A DNA stretch of 64,000 nt from assembly GCA_937991535.1 (NCBI GenBank), contig CALKHN010000008.1, forward strand, positions 52,858-116,857, read 5' to 3'. Source of the stretch: an uncultured Sphingobacteriales bacterium (GTDB taxonomy: Bacteria > Bacteroidota > Bacteroidia > Chitinophagales > Chitinophagaceae). The position numbers and the translations under genes were made by a program. This document shows positions 26,431 to 34,651 of the stretch, piece after piece. How positions within the stretch are numbered: the first letter of the stretch is position 1; every line of letters starts with the position of its first letter. Below the pieces are notes generated by a model. It had not been told where the DNA came from, ran no database searches, and worked only from the letters and a program-made list of their open reading frames with translations.

Positions 26431-27843
26431 ATGACTGAAACAGGCAACAGGCGGCAAGTTTCTGCCTGGGCTTTAATAAAAGAAGCTATAAGCGGACAGG
26501 AACAGGACTATACCACCGGGAGTATACGCAAAGCAGTGATATTGCTGGCTATTCCAATGATGCTTGAAATGAGCATGGAAAGTGTATTTGCTGTTGTTGA
26601 TATATTTTTTGTAAGCCATCTGGGCAAACATGCCACTTCAACTGTGGGATTAACGGAATCGGTAATTACTATTGTGTATTCTTTGGCTATGGGCATAAGC
26701 ATGGCGGCAAGTGCAATGGTGGCAAGGCGTATTGGCGAAAAAAACAAACCGGGGGCTTCACGTGCAGCCGGACAATCTATAATATTATCCGTTGCCATTA
26801 CCGTTGTAATAAGTGTATTGGGAGTAGTATTTGCGGCAGATATTCTGCGCACGATGGGAGCAGAGGAAGCAGCGATAGCGGAAGGTACAACCTATACCCG
26901 TATTATTATGGGAGGAAGCGTGGTAATCATGCTGCTTTTCCTGATCAACGGTATATTCAGGGGAGCAGGCAATCCTATGATCGCCATGAAAAGCCTATGG
27001 CTGGCCAATATCTGCAATATTATTTTATGTCCTATACTGATAAGGGGGTGGGGACCTGTTCCTGCTTTCGGATTAACGGGCGCCGCTATAGCCACTACCA
27101 CCGGAAGGGGCATTGGTGTATTGTACCAGTTGTATCATTTATTTAATGGTAAGGGCGTTATACAACTTGCGTTGCAGCATTTTAAGCCGGCATGGAGCAT
27201 ACTGCGCTCGCTTGCCAATATTGCATGGCCGGGGGCCTTCCAGTTCCTTATCGGATCCGGAAGTTGGATTGTACTGGCGGCTATAGTAGCGCATACAGGG
27301 CATAGCGAGGCCTCCGCGGGCTACCAGATTGCACTGCGGATTGTAATGTTTTTTATACTGCCTGCCTGGGGCATGAGCAATGCCGCAGCCACATTGGTAG
27401 GACAAAACCTCGGTGCAAATTTACCCCGGCGTGCACAGGAATCGGTAGCAAAAACTGTAAAATACAATGCCCTGTTCATGGGCGTTGTTTCCTTCATCTT
27501 CCTGTTGTTTGCAGACCGGATCGTTTCCTTTTTTACACAGGAAGCCGATGTAAAAACCTATGCCGTGCTGGCTATGCGTATCATCAGCGCCGGCTATATT
27601 TTTTATGGCATTGGTATGGTGATCTCCAACGCGTTTAACGGTGCAGGTGATACACGTACGCCCACATGGGTAAATCTTTTTGGATTTTGGTTTTTTCAGA
27701 TTCCCATAGCATGGTTAATGGCAAATACTTTTGGTTGGGGGCCGGCAGGGGTTTTTACCGCTATACCGGTAGCCGAAACAGCCATTACCGTTGTTTCTTT
27801 CCTGATTTTCAGAAAAGAAAAATGGAAGCTGGTGAAGATATGA
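26431..27843 (+). CDS. MATE family multidrug/Na+ efflux transporter
   Basis: A 470-residue inner-membrane exporter with two related six-helix halves. The first half starts IRKAVILLAIPMMLEMSMES and contains GISMAASAMVARRIGEKN; the second has GYQIALRIVMFF and GMSNAAATLVGQNLGA. Such proteins export drugs or metabolites in exchange for Na+ or H+. The first 30 residues are a hydrophilic extension. It stands alone. Confidence 0.92.
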   Translation: MTETGNRRQVSAWALIKEAISGQEQDYTTGSIRKAVILLAIPMMLEMSMESVFAVVDIFFVSHLGKHATSTVGLTESVITIVYSLAMGISMAASAMVARRIGEKNKPGASRAAGQSIILSVAITVVISVLGVVFAADILRTMGAEEAAIAEGTTYTRIIMGGSVVIMLLFLINGIFRGAGNPMIAMKSLWLANICNIILCPILIRGWGPVPAFGLTGAAIATTTGRGIGVLYQLYHLFNGKGVIQLALQHFKPAWSILRSLANIAWPGAFQFLIGSGSWIVLAAIVAHTGHSEASAGYQIALRIVMFFILPAWGMSNAAATLVGQNLGANLPRRAQESVAKTVKYNALFMGVVSFIFLLFADRIVSFFTQEADVKTYAVLAMRIISAGYIFYGIGMVISNAFNGAGDTRTPTWVNLFGFWFFQIPIAWLMANTFGWGPAGVFTAIPVAETAITVVSFLIFRKEKWKLVKI

Positions 27844-27930
27844 GGAGGATAGTGTGTAAGGTATCAGGTATGAGCATGCGAAATTTATGGCTGATAGCCG
27901 GTAACCGGTAAAACCAATGATAAGCAATTA

Positions 27931-27956
27931 AAGGCGGAGTATACCTACTTCGCCTT
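27931..27956. terminator. Hairpin between the MATE gene and a small ORF
   Basis: An 11-bp stem with one G-T pair (AAGGCGGAGTA / TACTTCGCCTT) and a 4-base loop, flanked by AT-rich sequence. Its place between two convergent frames suggests a bidirectional terminator; the T-runs are weak. Confidence 0.55.
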
Positions 27957-27979
27957 AATCATTTTGAAGATTTGCTTCT

Positions 27980-28084
27980 TTAAACAAGCAGCAGTGCAAA
28001 TACCGTAATCGTTGAAAAGAAGGCCCATGCTATAATGTATGCCTGTATTTCTTCTGCATGCTGGGTAGTAAATAACTTTTTCAT
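27980..28084 (-). CDS. Possible small single-span membrane protein, 34 residues
   Basis: A short frame, MKKLFTTQHAEEIQAY then a hydrophobic stretch IIAWAFFSTITVFALLLV, ending in TAA. The composition (charged N-terminus, one transmembrane helix of about 18 residues) is that of a real small membrane protein rather than chance, but there is no conserved-family evidence. It ends just before a hairpin. I found no clear promoter. Confidence 0.4.
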   Translation of the reverse strand: MKKLFTTQHAEEIQAYIIAWAFFSTITVFALLLV

Positions 28085-28476
28085 AGACACTGTTTTTTTA
28101 GGGTTAAAAATGACAGGGCCGGATCAAATTCCTTTAAGCTGAAGTTTTCAGGGAGGTATACGGAGTAAACAGGATATCAGTTTTCAAAACGGGGTGTAGC
28201 TTATTAACGATAAAGGTGCTGTGGTATTGTGTTTGGGAGATGCAGGTTGCAGGTTACAGGTTGCAGGTTACAGGGGCGTAAGGTGTGTTCAAATTTTGGA
28301 TTTTCTTGTTAGGGTCCACCACAGCGGACAGGTTTGGAATTTGATTTTTCTTTGTGATTGGGTTCCTGTGATTTGTTTTTTGGTGCTTTGCGTTAGATGC
28401 GGGCTTACCCTCCTTCGCCAGATGCCGGCCGCATCTTCAGATTTCGGATCTCAGACTTCGGGCTTCACGTCTGCTG
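28085..28476. other. Intergenic region downstream of the ABC-F gene
   Basis: About 390 bases without a supported gene. It contains the heptad repeat at 28241-28274 and, further right, TTCGGATCTCAGACTTCGGG-like low-complexity sequence near the end of the ABC-F gene. Confidence 0.5.
28241..28274. repeat. Tandem heptad repeat CAGGTTR
   Basis: Four to five tandem copies of CAGGTTG/CAGGTTA with 7-bp period. The complementary heptad (AACCTGC, CACCCTGC) forms a longer array at 59310-59356. Both arrays lie just beyond the 3' end of a minus-strand gene. Confidence 0.7.
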
Positions 28477-30462
28477 TTATTTATTCTTCTCCTCTAACTC
28501 CAGCAGCTTTTCAAAAGCTTGTTCATAGGCACTATTAGCGGCAGCAAGCGCTTCGCTGTTTTTTTGATAGTTCGATTCTGCGGCCAAAAACTTATTCTTA
28601 TCCGAATAAATATCAGGAGAAGCCAACTGTGCCTCGAGTGTTGTTTTCTGTTGCGTAAGTGTGGCAATTCTTTCTTCGAGCTGCTGCAGGTTTTTTTGCT
28701 GCTTCTGCAACTCTCTTTTTAATTCTTTATCAATCGGTGCTTTCGTTAAATGTTTAACAGGAGCTGGGGGTTGTTGTCTTTCAAATGTTTTCTTTTCTTC
28801 CGGCAAAGTCTTTTTTTCCTGCTGTTTTACAGCCACACTGTTTGTTTTTGCAGCCTCCGCTTTTTTCCGTTCTTTCCATTCCATCCATTCCCCGTACCCC
28901 CCGGCAAAATCTTTGATCTCATAATTTTCAATCTCCCAAATCCGGTTGGCCGTTTTTGAAATAAAATGCCTGTCGTGACTTACCATGATGAGGCTGCCCT
29001 GGTAGCGGTTCAGCGCTTCAATCAACAGGTCAATAGAAAGCAGGTCCAGGTGGTTGGTGGGCTCATCCAATATTAAAAAATTGGCTTTACTTACCATGGT
29101 TTTTGCCAGCGCCACTCTTGCTTTTTCGCCTCCGCTCAATACTTTAATCTTCTTCTCTACATCATCACCACTAAATAAAAAGCACCCCAGCAGGGTTCTC
29201 AATTCCTGTTCTGTTTTCTGGCTGCCGCAATTTTTCATCTCTTCCAGGATGGTTTGCTGCACATTAAGCGCTTCTAACTGGTGCTGGGCATAAAAGCTTT
29301 CTTCCACATTATGTCCCCAAATTCTTTCCCCTTTAAAAGACTCCGTTCCCGCCACGATCCTGAGCAGGGTGGATTTTCCTTTACCGTTTGCGCCGATCAA
29401 TGCAATTTTATCGCCCCGGTTAATTTCGGCGGATGTATTTTCAACAATCTTTATATCGCCAAAACTTTTACTCAGGTGCTTTAAAGTGCAGATTATTTTC
29501 CCGGGCACTTTATCCAACTGGAAGTTGATCTTTATTTCAGGACGGTCAACGGATACATCTTCTATACGGTCTAATTTGTCCAGCCTTTTCATAGCACTTT
29601 GAGCGGCCGCTGCTTTGGTGGCTTTTGCACGAAACCGTTCTATAAATCTTTCCTGCTGCCGGATGTATTCCTGCTGGTTCTCAAAAGCCCGCTGCTGCAA
29701 TTCCAGCCGCATTGCTTTCTCTGTTTCGTAAAAGTCGAAATTGCCGTTGTAAAAATGCAGTTGCTGCTGGTACAATTCCACGATCTTAGTAACCATGCGG
29801 TTCAAAAAGTATTTATCGTGGCTTACAATTACAACGGACCCTTTGTAATGCAGGAGATATTTTTCCAGCCATTCAATAGACGGAAGATCGAGGTGGTTGG
29901 TAGGTTCATCTAAAAGCAGCAGGTCGGGTTGCTGCAATATCATTTTAGCGAGCAGCACCCGCATGCGCCATCCCCCGCTGAACTCTTTATAAGGCCGTTG
30001 CAGATCGCTGTTGGCAAAGCCCAACCCCTGCAATACTTCTTCTGTTTGATGATGGATATTATAGCCACCCAGCATTTCCAGTTCATGCAGCTTGTCCGAA
30101 TATTCGTGCAACAGGGCTTCATCTTCATGTTCCTTTTCGAGCCGGTTGCCCAATACCTCAATCTCTTTTTCCAGCAACAATATCTTTTCAAAGGCGCTGA
30201 GTGCAACCTGCAATATAGACTCATTGGTATCAAAGCTCAGCAGATCCTGGTGCAGGTAACCAATAGTAGTGCCCCTGCCCCTTTCCACCGTGCCGGATGA
30301 AGGAAGATATTCGCCTACCAATACTTTCAGTAAGGTTGATTTTCCTGTGCCGTTATAACCGATCAACCCTATTCTTTCGCCGGGCTGTATATGCCAGGTG
30401 GCATCCCGTACAATGGTTCTTGCGCCAAATTCAAAAGTCACATCCTGCAATCCTGCCAGCAT
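28477..30462 (-). CDS. ABC-F family ATPase (Uup-like)
   Basis: A 661-residue soluble protein with two ABC domains and no membrane part, so not a transporter; ABC-F proteins act on ribosomes or, for Uup, in DNA/ribosome-related processes. Domain 1 has Walker A GYNGTGKST (about 35) and signature FSGGWRMRVLLA; domain 2 has GANGKGKST (about 350) and LSGGEKARVALA; both have LLDEPTNHLD or ILDEPTNHLD. The C-terminus (about 570-661) is a charged coiled coil as in Uup. It follows the DUF2723 gene by 18 bases. Confidence 0.92.
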   Translation of the reverse strand: MLAGLQDVTFEFGARTIVRDATWHIQPGERIGLIGYNGTGKSTLLKVLVGEYLPSSGTVERGRGTTIGYLHQDLLSFDTNESILQVALSAFEKILLLEKEIEVLGNRLEKEHEDEALLHEYSDKLHELEMLGGYNIHHQTEEVLQGLGFANSDLQRPYKEFSGGWRMRVLLAKMILQQPDLLLLDEPTNHLDLPSIEWLEKYLLHYKGSVVIVSHDKYFLNRMVTKIVELYQQQLHFYNGNFDFYETEKAMRLELQQRAFENQQEYIRQQERFIERFRAKATKAAAAQSAMKRLDKLDRIEDVSVDRPEIKINFQLDKVPGKIICTLKHLSKSFGDIKIVENTSAEINRGDKIALIGANGKGKSTLLRIVAGTESFKGERIWGHNVEESFYAQHQLEALNVQQTILEEMKNCGSQKTEQELRTLLGCFLFSGDDVEKKIKVLSGGEKARVALAKTMVSKANFLILDEPTNHLDLLSIDLLIEALNRYQGSLIMVSHDRHFISKTANRIWEIENYEIKDFAGGYGEWMEWKERKKAEAAKTNSVAVKQQEKKTLPEEKKTFERQQPPAPVKHLTKAPIDKELKRELQKQQKNLQQLEERIATLTQQKTTLEAQLASPDIYSDKNKFLAAESNYQKNSEALAAANSAYEQAFEKLLELEEKNK

Positions 30463-30480
30463 AGTTCCAAAGAATAAACT

Positions 30481-33400
30481 TTATTTTTTTATAGAATCAT
30501 CCGGATTGGTTCCGGAACTGTCTGTTTTAATGATAGCCGGTGTTTCGGGATTAACAGCAGGTTCTTTGTATTTGCTTTCAACAAAACCAAGATAATTCTG
30601 CACCCTGAAGGTCTGGTCAATCTCACTGTACAAGGTTCGCTGCTTTGCGCTTAGCCCTTCCGGATCCTGCAGATGCTGCGTCATTTCCTGAACCGACATG
30701 TTTCCCAGGGCCGCATAATAATTCAACTGCTGGTCAATATCTTTTTTCAGATCTTTCAACACCCTGTCGCCTAACTCTTTATAATCGGCCTCGTACGCCG
30801 CTTCCATTACAGAGATACCGATAATATTGTGCTGGTTGCCACGGCTTACCATGGCATAGGGCATATTAACCACGTTGATTCCCTTGTCGCTTTTTTCGAG
30901 TAACTTTTTTGCCTCTTCCTTTCTGCCTTCCCTGGCCATACTTTCAGCGGCATTGGCATAGGCCTGGCGTATGGTTAATAAATGGCGGCGGTTCTCTTCA
31001 TCAAAGTATACGCCCGGCAGGTTGGCATTGCCGAATGCAAACTTTTTCATCATATTTTCAAAAGCCACATCGTTGTTTACATTGTTGTTTGCATTATCCT
31101 GTTTGGGCTGAACCGGCACCAGGCGATAGCTCATTCCATCGGACCGCAAATACTGCGAAAACCCAAGTTCATTAAACGGAGCGGTAAAATATATCGGCCG
31201 TTTCCAATCATTAGCGGCAATTACATTTAAAACAGCAAGATCATTCTTCATCAGCGCGTTTTTCCCCTCGGGCAAATCAAACCGCAATTCATCTACAAGT
31301 GCATCGTTAGGATTCACTGTTCCGTTTTTGCGCACCAGTGCACTGTCAACCGGTACACTGAATTTTCTTACCGGGAAAGTATTGAATGTATTGTCTGCAC
31401 CATAGGTTATGGTATAAGCAGGGTCATCACTGCCAATAATTTTGGTTAATACTTCTCCAAGATATACATACTGATTTTGCGGAATATTCGGTTTGGCTTC
31501 AAAGTATACCACATTGCGTTTATCGCCTTCTGTTTTTTCGGGACCCCACAACAAATCTATAGGCGCACTGTCATTTACTTTATAGCGCATCTGGTTAATG
31601 TACCAGTCAATGCCCAGCAGGCTGTAATTCACTACCCTTATATCGCGCCGTATGCCTTCCACTTCCTGGGCATACCAGAGCGGGTAAGTGTCATTATCAC
31701 CAAATGTAAAAAGTATAGCGTTGGGGGCGCAGCTTTCAAGATAATCTTTTGCCAGGTCGCGGGCCAATTCCTTTTTACTCCTGTCGTGGTCGTCCCATTC
31801 CTGGAAACCCATTATAACGGGAACGGCCAGCGTACAGATCACCGCCGCGGCATAACCCGCCAGCCTGGCATTCATTACTTTTTCAAACCACTGCTTTACC
31901 ATCATCACCCCAATACCAATCCATATGGCAAACGCGTAATAGGAACCGGCAAACGCGTAATCGCGTTCGCGGGGCTGAGGACCGGCCGCATTCAGGTAAA
32001 ACACAATGGCAAAACCCGTAAAGAAGAACAATAAAAAACTTACCAAAAAATCTTCGCGGTGGTGACGGTAATGGAAAAACAAACCGATAAGACCTAATAT
32101 AAAAGGCAGGGCAAACAGCTTGTTATTGGCTTTATTGTCTTTAATGCTGTCGGGCAGCTTCGACTGGTCGCCCAAAAACAAATTGTCTATAAAAGAAATG
32201 CCTGTAATGGTATTGCCGTCTCTTACATTGCCGGTTCCCTGCAAATCGTTTTGCTTACCAATAAAATTCCATCCAAAATAACGAAGGTACATCCATCCGA
32301 TCTGGTAGCCGAAAGCCCATCTGATATTGTCCATATAGGTGGGCTTTTCATCCTTACCCAATCCCAGCCAGCTCCTGTAGTAATTGGCATGACCCTGGTC
32401 GTTGCTGGCATCCCATATACGGGGCAGAAACATCATGTCAGCAGGTTCATATTCATATTCAAAGTTCTTGCCGATATTGATGTATTTTTTATCGCCTTTT
32501 TGCCAGCGGTACCCTTTTTCTTTGATCATTGGAGTGCCGTCGGGATTTCTTTTTACCTCGGCGGCAAAGGTTTGACCATAAATTAATGGAAAATCGCCGT
32601 ATTGCTCGCGGCCTACATAACCCACCAAACTCATTGGATTATCTACATTATACATATCCACCGAAGGATTGGCCGCAGAGCGGATCATGGTAGTAAGATA
32701 AGTAGAGTAACCAATAAGTATAAACGCGAAGCACCAGAGTCCCAGTTTAAGAAAATTCAGTATTTTAACCCTGCTGTGGTACGCTGCATATACCACCAGC
32801 GCTGTGCCTCCTATAAACAACAGGAAAGACAGGAAAGAGGTAATGTAAGGAAACGAAAACAGGAAAATAAACACCGAAAGCCATACAGCGAACCCCGTGA
32901 AGTTATTGATCAGTTTGTCTGCCTTGCGAATGCCTATTACAATAACAGCAGCCAGTAAAATAAAATACGTGGCAAAGCCCGTAAAAAAGGGCAGTCCGAG
33001 CCCGTTCACAAACCAGCGGTCAAATATGCCGGAGCCGGTGATGGTATATTGTATCACAAATTTTTGTACAAATCCTGTAATGATACAGCCTACTATAAAA
33101 GCCCAGAAAATTCCCCAGGGCGTGGTTTTGTAACGGCGGAAATAATATACCATTACAATGGCAGGGATTGTAAGCAGGTTAAGCAGGTGGATGCCTATGG
33201 ATAACCCGATAACAAAGAACAGCAGTACGATCCACCTGTCGGCGCCGGGCTCATCGGCATTGTGCTCCCATTTTAAGATCATCCAGAATACCAGGGCTGT
33301 TAAAAAAGAGGAAAAAGCATACACTTCACCTTCTACAGCGCTGTACCACATGGAATCGCTGAAGGTAAAGGCCAATGCACCCACTACGCCGGCAGCCATA

Positions 33401-33759
33401 ATGGTAAAAATCTTTTCAGCGCTCAATGTGGCATGTGCTTTCTGGTATATTTTACGGGTAAAATGAGTGATCGTCCAAAAAAGAAACAGTATGGTAAAGC
33501 CGCTGGCTAATGCACTCATAATGTTCACTGCTTTGGCCGCGGTAAGCGGGTTATCGCCAAACAATACTATAAAAATACGCCCGATGATAACGAACAGTGG
33601 CGCTCCCGGGGGATGGGGTATTTGCAGCTTAAAGCAACTGCTCACAAATTCACCGCAATCCCAGAGGCTTCCCCCTGCTTCTGCCGTTAAAATATATACG
33701 GCGCAGGCAATGATGCAAACAATCCATCCGGCAATGTTATTAACCTTGTTGAAATTCAT
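30481..33759 (-). CDS. DUF2723 membrane protein (GT117-type, TMEM260-like)
   Basis: A 1092-residue protein. The N-terminal part has many transmembrane segments and starts with IAGWIVCIIACAVYILTAEA, GGSLWDCGEFVSSCFKLQIP and HPPGAPLFVIIGRIF, the DUF2723 signature. The family is classed with membrane glycosyltransferases (GT117) related to protein O-mannosyltransferases, so protein glycosylation is the likely role. The last 500 residues are a soluble, probably periplasmic, region with the conserved FTFGDNDTYPLWYAQEVEGI. A canonical promoter lies upstream, and the ABC-F gene follows. Confidence 0.88.
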   Translation of the reverse strand: MNFNKVNNIAGWIVCIIACAVYILTAEAGGSLWDCGEFVSSCFKLQIPHPPGAPLFVIIGRIFIVLFGDNPLTAAKAVNIMSALASGFTILFLFWTITHFTRKIYQKAHATLSAEKIFTIMAAGVVGALAFTFSDSMWYSAVEGEVYAFSSFLTALVFWMILKWEHNADEPGADRWIVLLFFVIGLSIGIHLLNLLTIPAIVMVYYFRRYKTTPWGIFWAFIVGCIITGFVQKFVIQYTITGSGIFDRWFVNGLGLPFFTGFATYFILLAAVIVIGIRKADKLINNFTGFAVWLSVFIFLFSFPYITSFLSFLLFIGGTALVVYAAYHSRVKILNFLKLGLWCFAFILIGYSTYLTTMIRSAANPSVDMYNVDNPMSLVGYVGREQYGDFPLIYGQTFAAEVKRNPDGTPMIKEKGYRWQKGDKKYINIGKNFEYEYEPADMMFLPRIWDASNDQGHANYYRSWLGLGKDEKPTYMDNIRWAFGYQIGWMYLRYFGWNFIGKQNDLQGTGNVRDGNTITGISFIDNLFLGDQSKLPDSIKDNKANNKLFALPFILGLIGLFFHYRHHREDFLVSFLLFFFTGFAIVFYLNAAGPQPRERDYAFAGSYYAFAIWIGIGVMMVKQWFEKVMNARLAGYAAAVICTLAVPVIMGFQEWDDHDRSKKELARDLAKDYLESCAPNAILFTFGDNDTYPLWYAQEVEGIRRDIRVVNYSLLGIDWYINQMRYKVNDSAPIDLLWGPEKTEGDKRNVVYFEAKPNIPQNQYVYLGEVLTKIIGSDDPAYTITYGADNTFNTFPVRKFSVPVDSALVRKNGTVNPNDALVDELRFDLPEGKNALMKNDLAVLNVIAANDWKRPIYFTAPFNELGFSQYLRSDGMSYRLVPVQPKQDNANNNVNNDVAFENMMKKFAFGNANLPGVYFDEENRRHLLTIRQAYANAAESMAREGRKEEAKKLLEKSDKGINVVNMPYAMVSRGNQHNIIGISVMEAAYEADYKELGDRVLKDLKKDIDQQLNYYAALGNMSVQEMTQHLQDPEGLSAKQRTLYSEIDQTFRVQNYLGFVESKYKEPAVNPETPAIIKTDSSGTNPDDSIKK

Positions 33760-33785
33760 ATTAGTACTGTCTTTTATAAGATTGG

Positions 33786-33816
33786 CAAACCTACACGAAT
33801 TTTAATAAGCTACAAA
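33786..33816 (-). promoter_or_regulatory. Promoter of the DUF2723-ABC-F operon
   Basis: On the minus strand TTTG (33816-33813), 19-base spacer, TAGGTTTG (33793-33786): a full match to the Bacteroidota promoter consensus, 27 bases before the ATG. Confidence 0.6.
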
Positions 33817-33894
33817 AACCGCTGTAATGAATTTGGCTATCCTTATCACATTTTTACCACGGGAGCCGGTAGCGAGAGGTATTTTTAAATTGGC

Positions 33895-33970
33895 GATCAG
33901 CTATCGGCTTTCAGCAGTCAGCAGTCAGCTAATGCTCATAGCTAATGCTCATAGCTGATGGCTCATGGCT
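33895..33970. repeat. Low-complexity short tandem repeats
   Basis: Contains TCAGCAGTCAGCAGTCAGC and then 13-bp units AGCTAATGCTCAT at 33927-33939 and 33940-33952, plus a degenerate third copy. Intergenic, upstream of two divergent genes; no coding content. Confidence 0.6.
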
Positions 33971-34087
33971 GTGAATGGTGAATAGTGAAACGCGTAAGAT
34001 GGAATTCTGTGTATTCCTTCGGATTTCGTTCCTCGCGTTCAGAATATTACTTTGGATTTGATCTTAACAACATTAATTGATACAATA

Positions 34088-34121
34088 TTTGCATCATTGT
34101 TTCATTTTTTATATACCTTTG
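34088..34121 (+). promoter_or_regulatory. Promoter of the Cys/His-rich small protein gene
   Basis: TTTG (34088-34091), 22-base spacer, TACCTTTG (34114-34121). The -7 element is perfect. It implies that translation begins downstream of about 34128, ruling out an ATG at 34052 and favouring GTG 34142. Confidence 0.5.
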
Positions 34122-34141
34122 CCGCGCTACTTTTATACATT

Positions 34142-34492
34142 GTGGTTAAACTGGTTACATCATATCGCTTATGTATTGCGCTGCTGCTGCTTCTCAGCTT
34201 TTCGGCAACGCAATTTCCTTTTGAGCTTTTTCACAATCATAGCGCCGCAGTTGTTTGCAGTGATTATAGCCAGGGAACAGATATATGTCAGCACAAATCA
34301 CATCTTGCCGCCAAAAAAGATCACTGCCTGGCGTGCAACATCCATGTAAACAAAGTTTTCCTGTTCACCTCCCCCCTTGCGGAAAATAATACCCGCAATA
34401 GTTTCCTGATCTGTCATTTTTCTTCCCCTATAATACATTCCAACACAGCGGAACATACAGCGCTGCGGGGTCCCCCACCTTTTATAGCATAG
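34142..34492 (+). CDS. Small exported Cys/His-rich protein, candidate metal-binding
   Basis: About 116 residues from a GTG start chosen because the promoter lies inside any longer reading. The N-terminal hydrophobic stretch CIALLLLLSFSATQF looks like a signal or anchor. After it come HNHSAAVVCSDYS, CQHKSH and DHCLACNIH, a spacing of Cys and His suited to metal binding. I do not recognise a named family. It lies 159 bases before a TonB-dependent receptor on the same strand; similar small proteins precede TonB receptors in other Bacteroidota, so a role in metal uptake is plausible. Confidence 0.6.
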   Translation: MVKLVTSYRLCIALLLLLSFSATQFPFELFHNHSAAVVCSDYSQGTDICQHKSHLAAKKDHCLACNIHVNKVFLFTSPLAENNTRNSFLICHFSSPIIHSNTAEHTALRGPPPFIA

Positions 34493-34651
34493 GTAATATC
34501 AACCCCCGTCATCTTCTTTTAAACGGATCAATAAAGCACTGCATCATTGTTATTATTTACACAAAGGCACATTGATACGGTCTTTTACCAAAAGGTGATT
34601 TTTGTTTACACTGTTTAACAGGAGCATTCCTCATCATTCAAATATATTATT

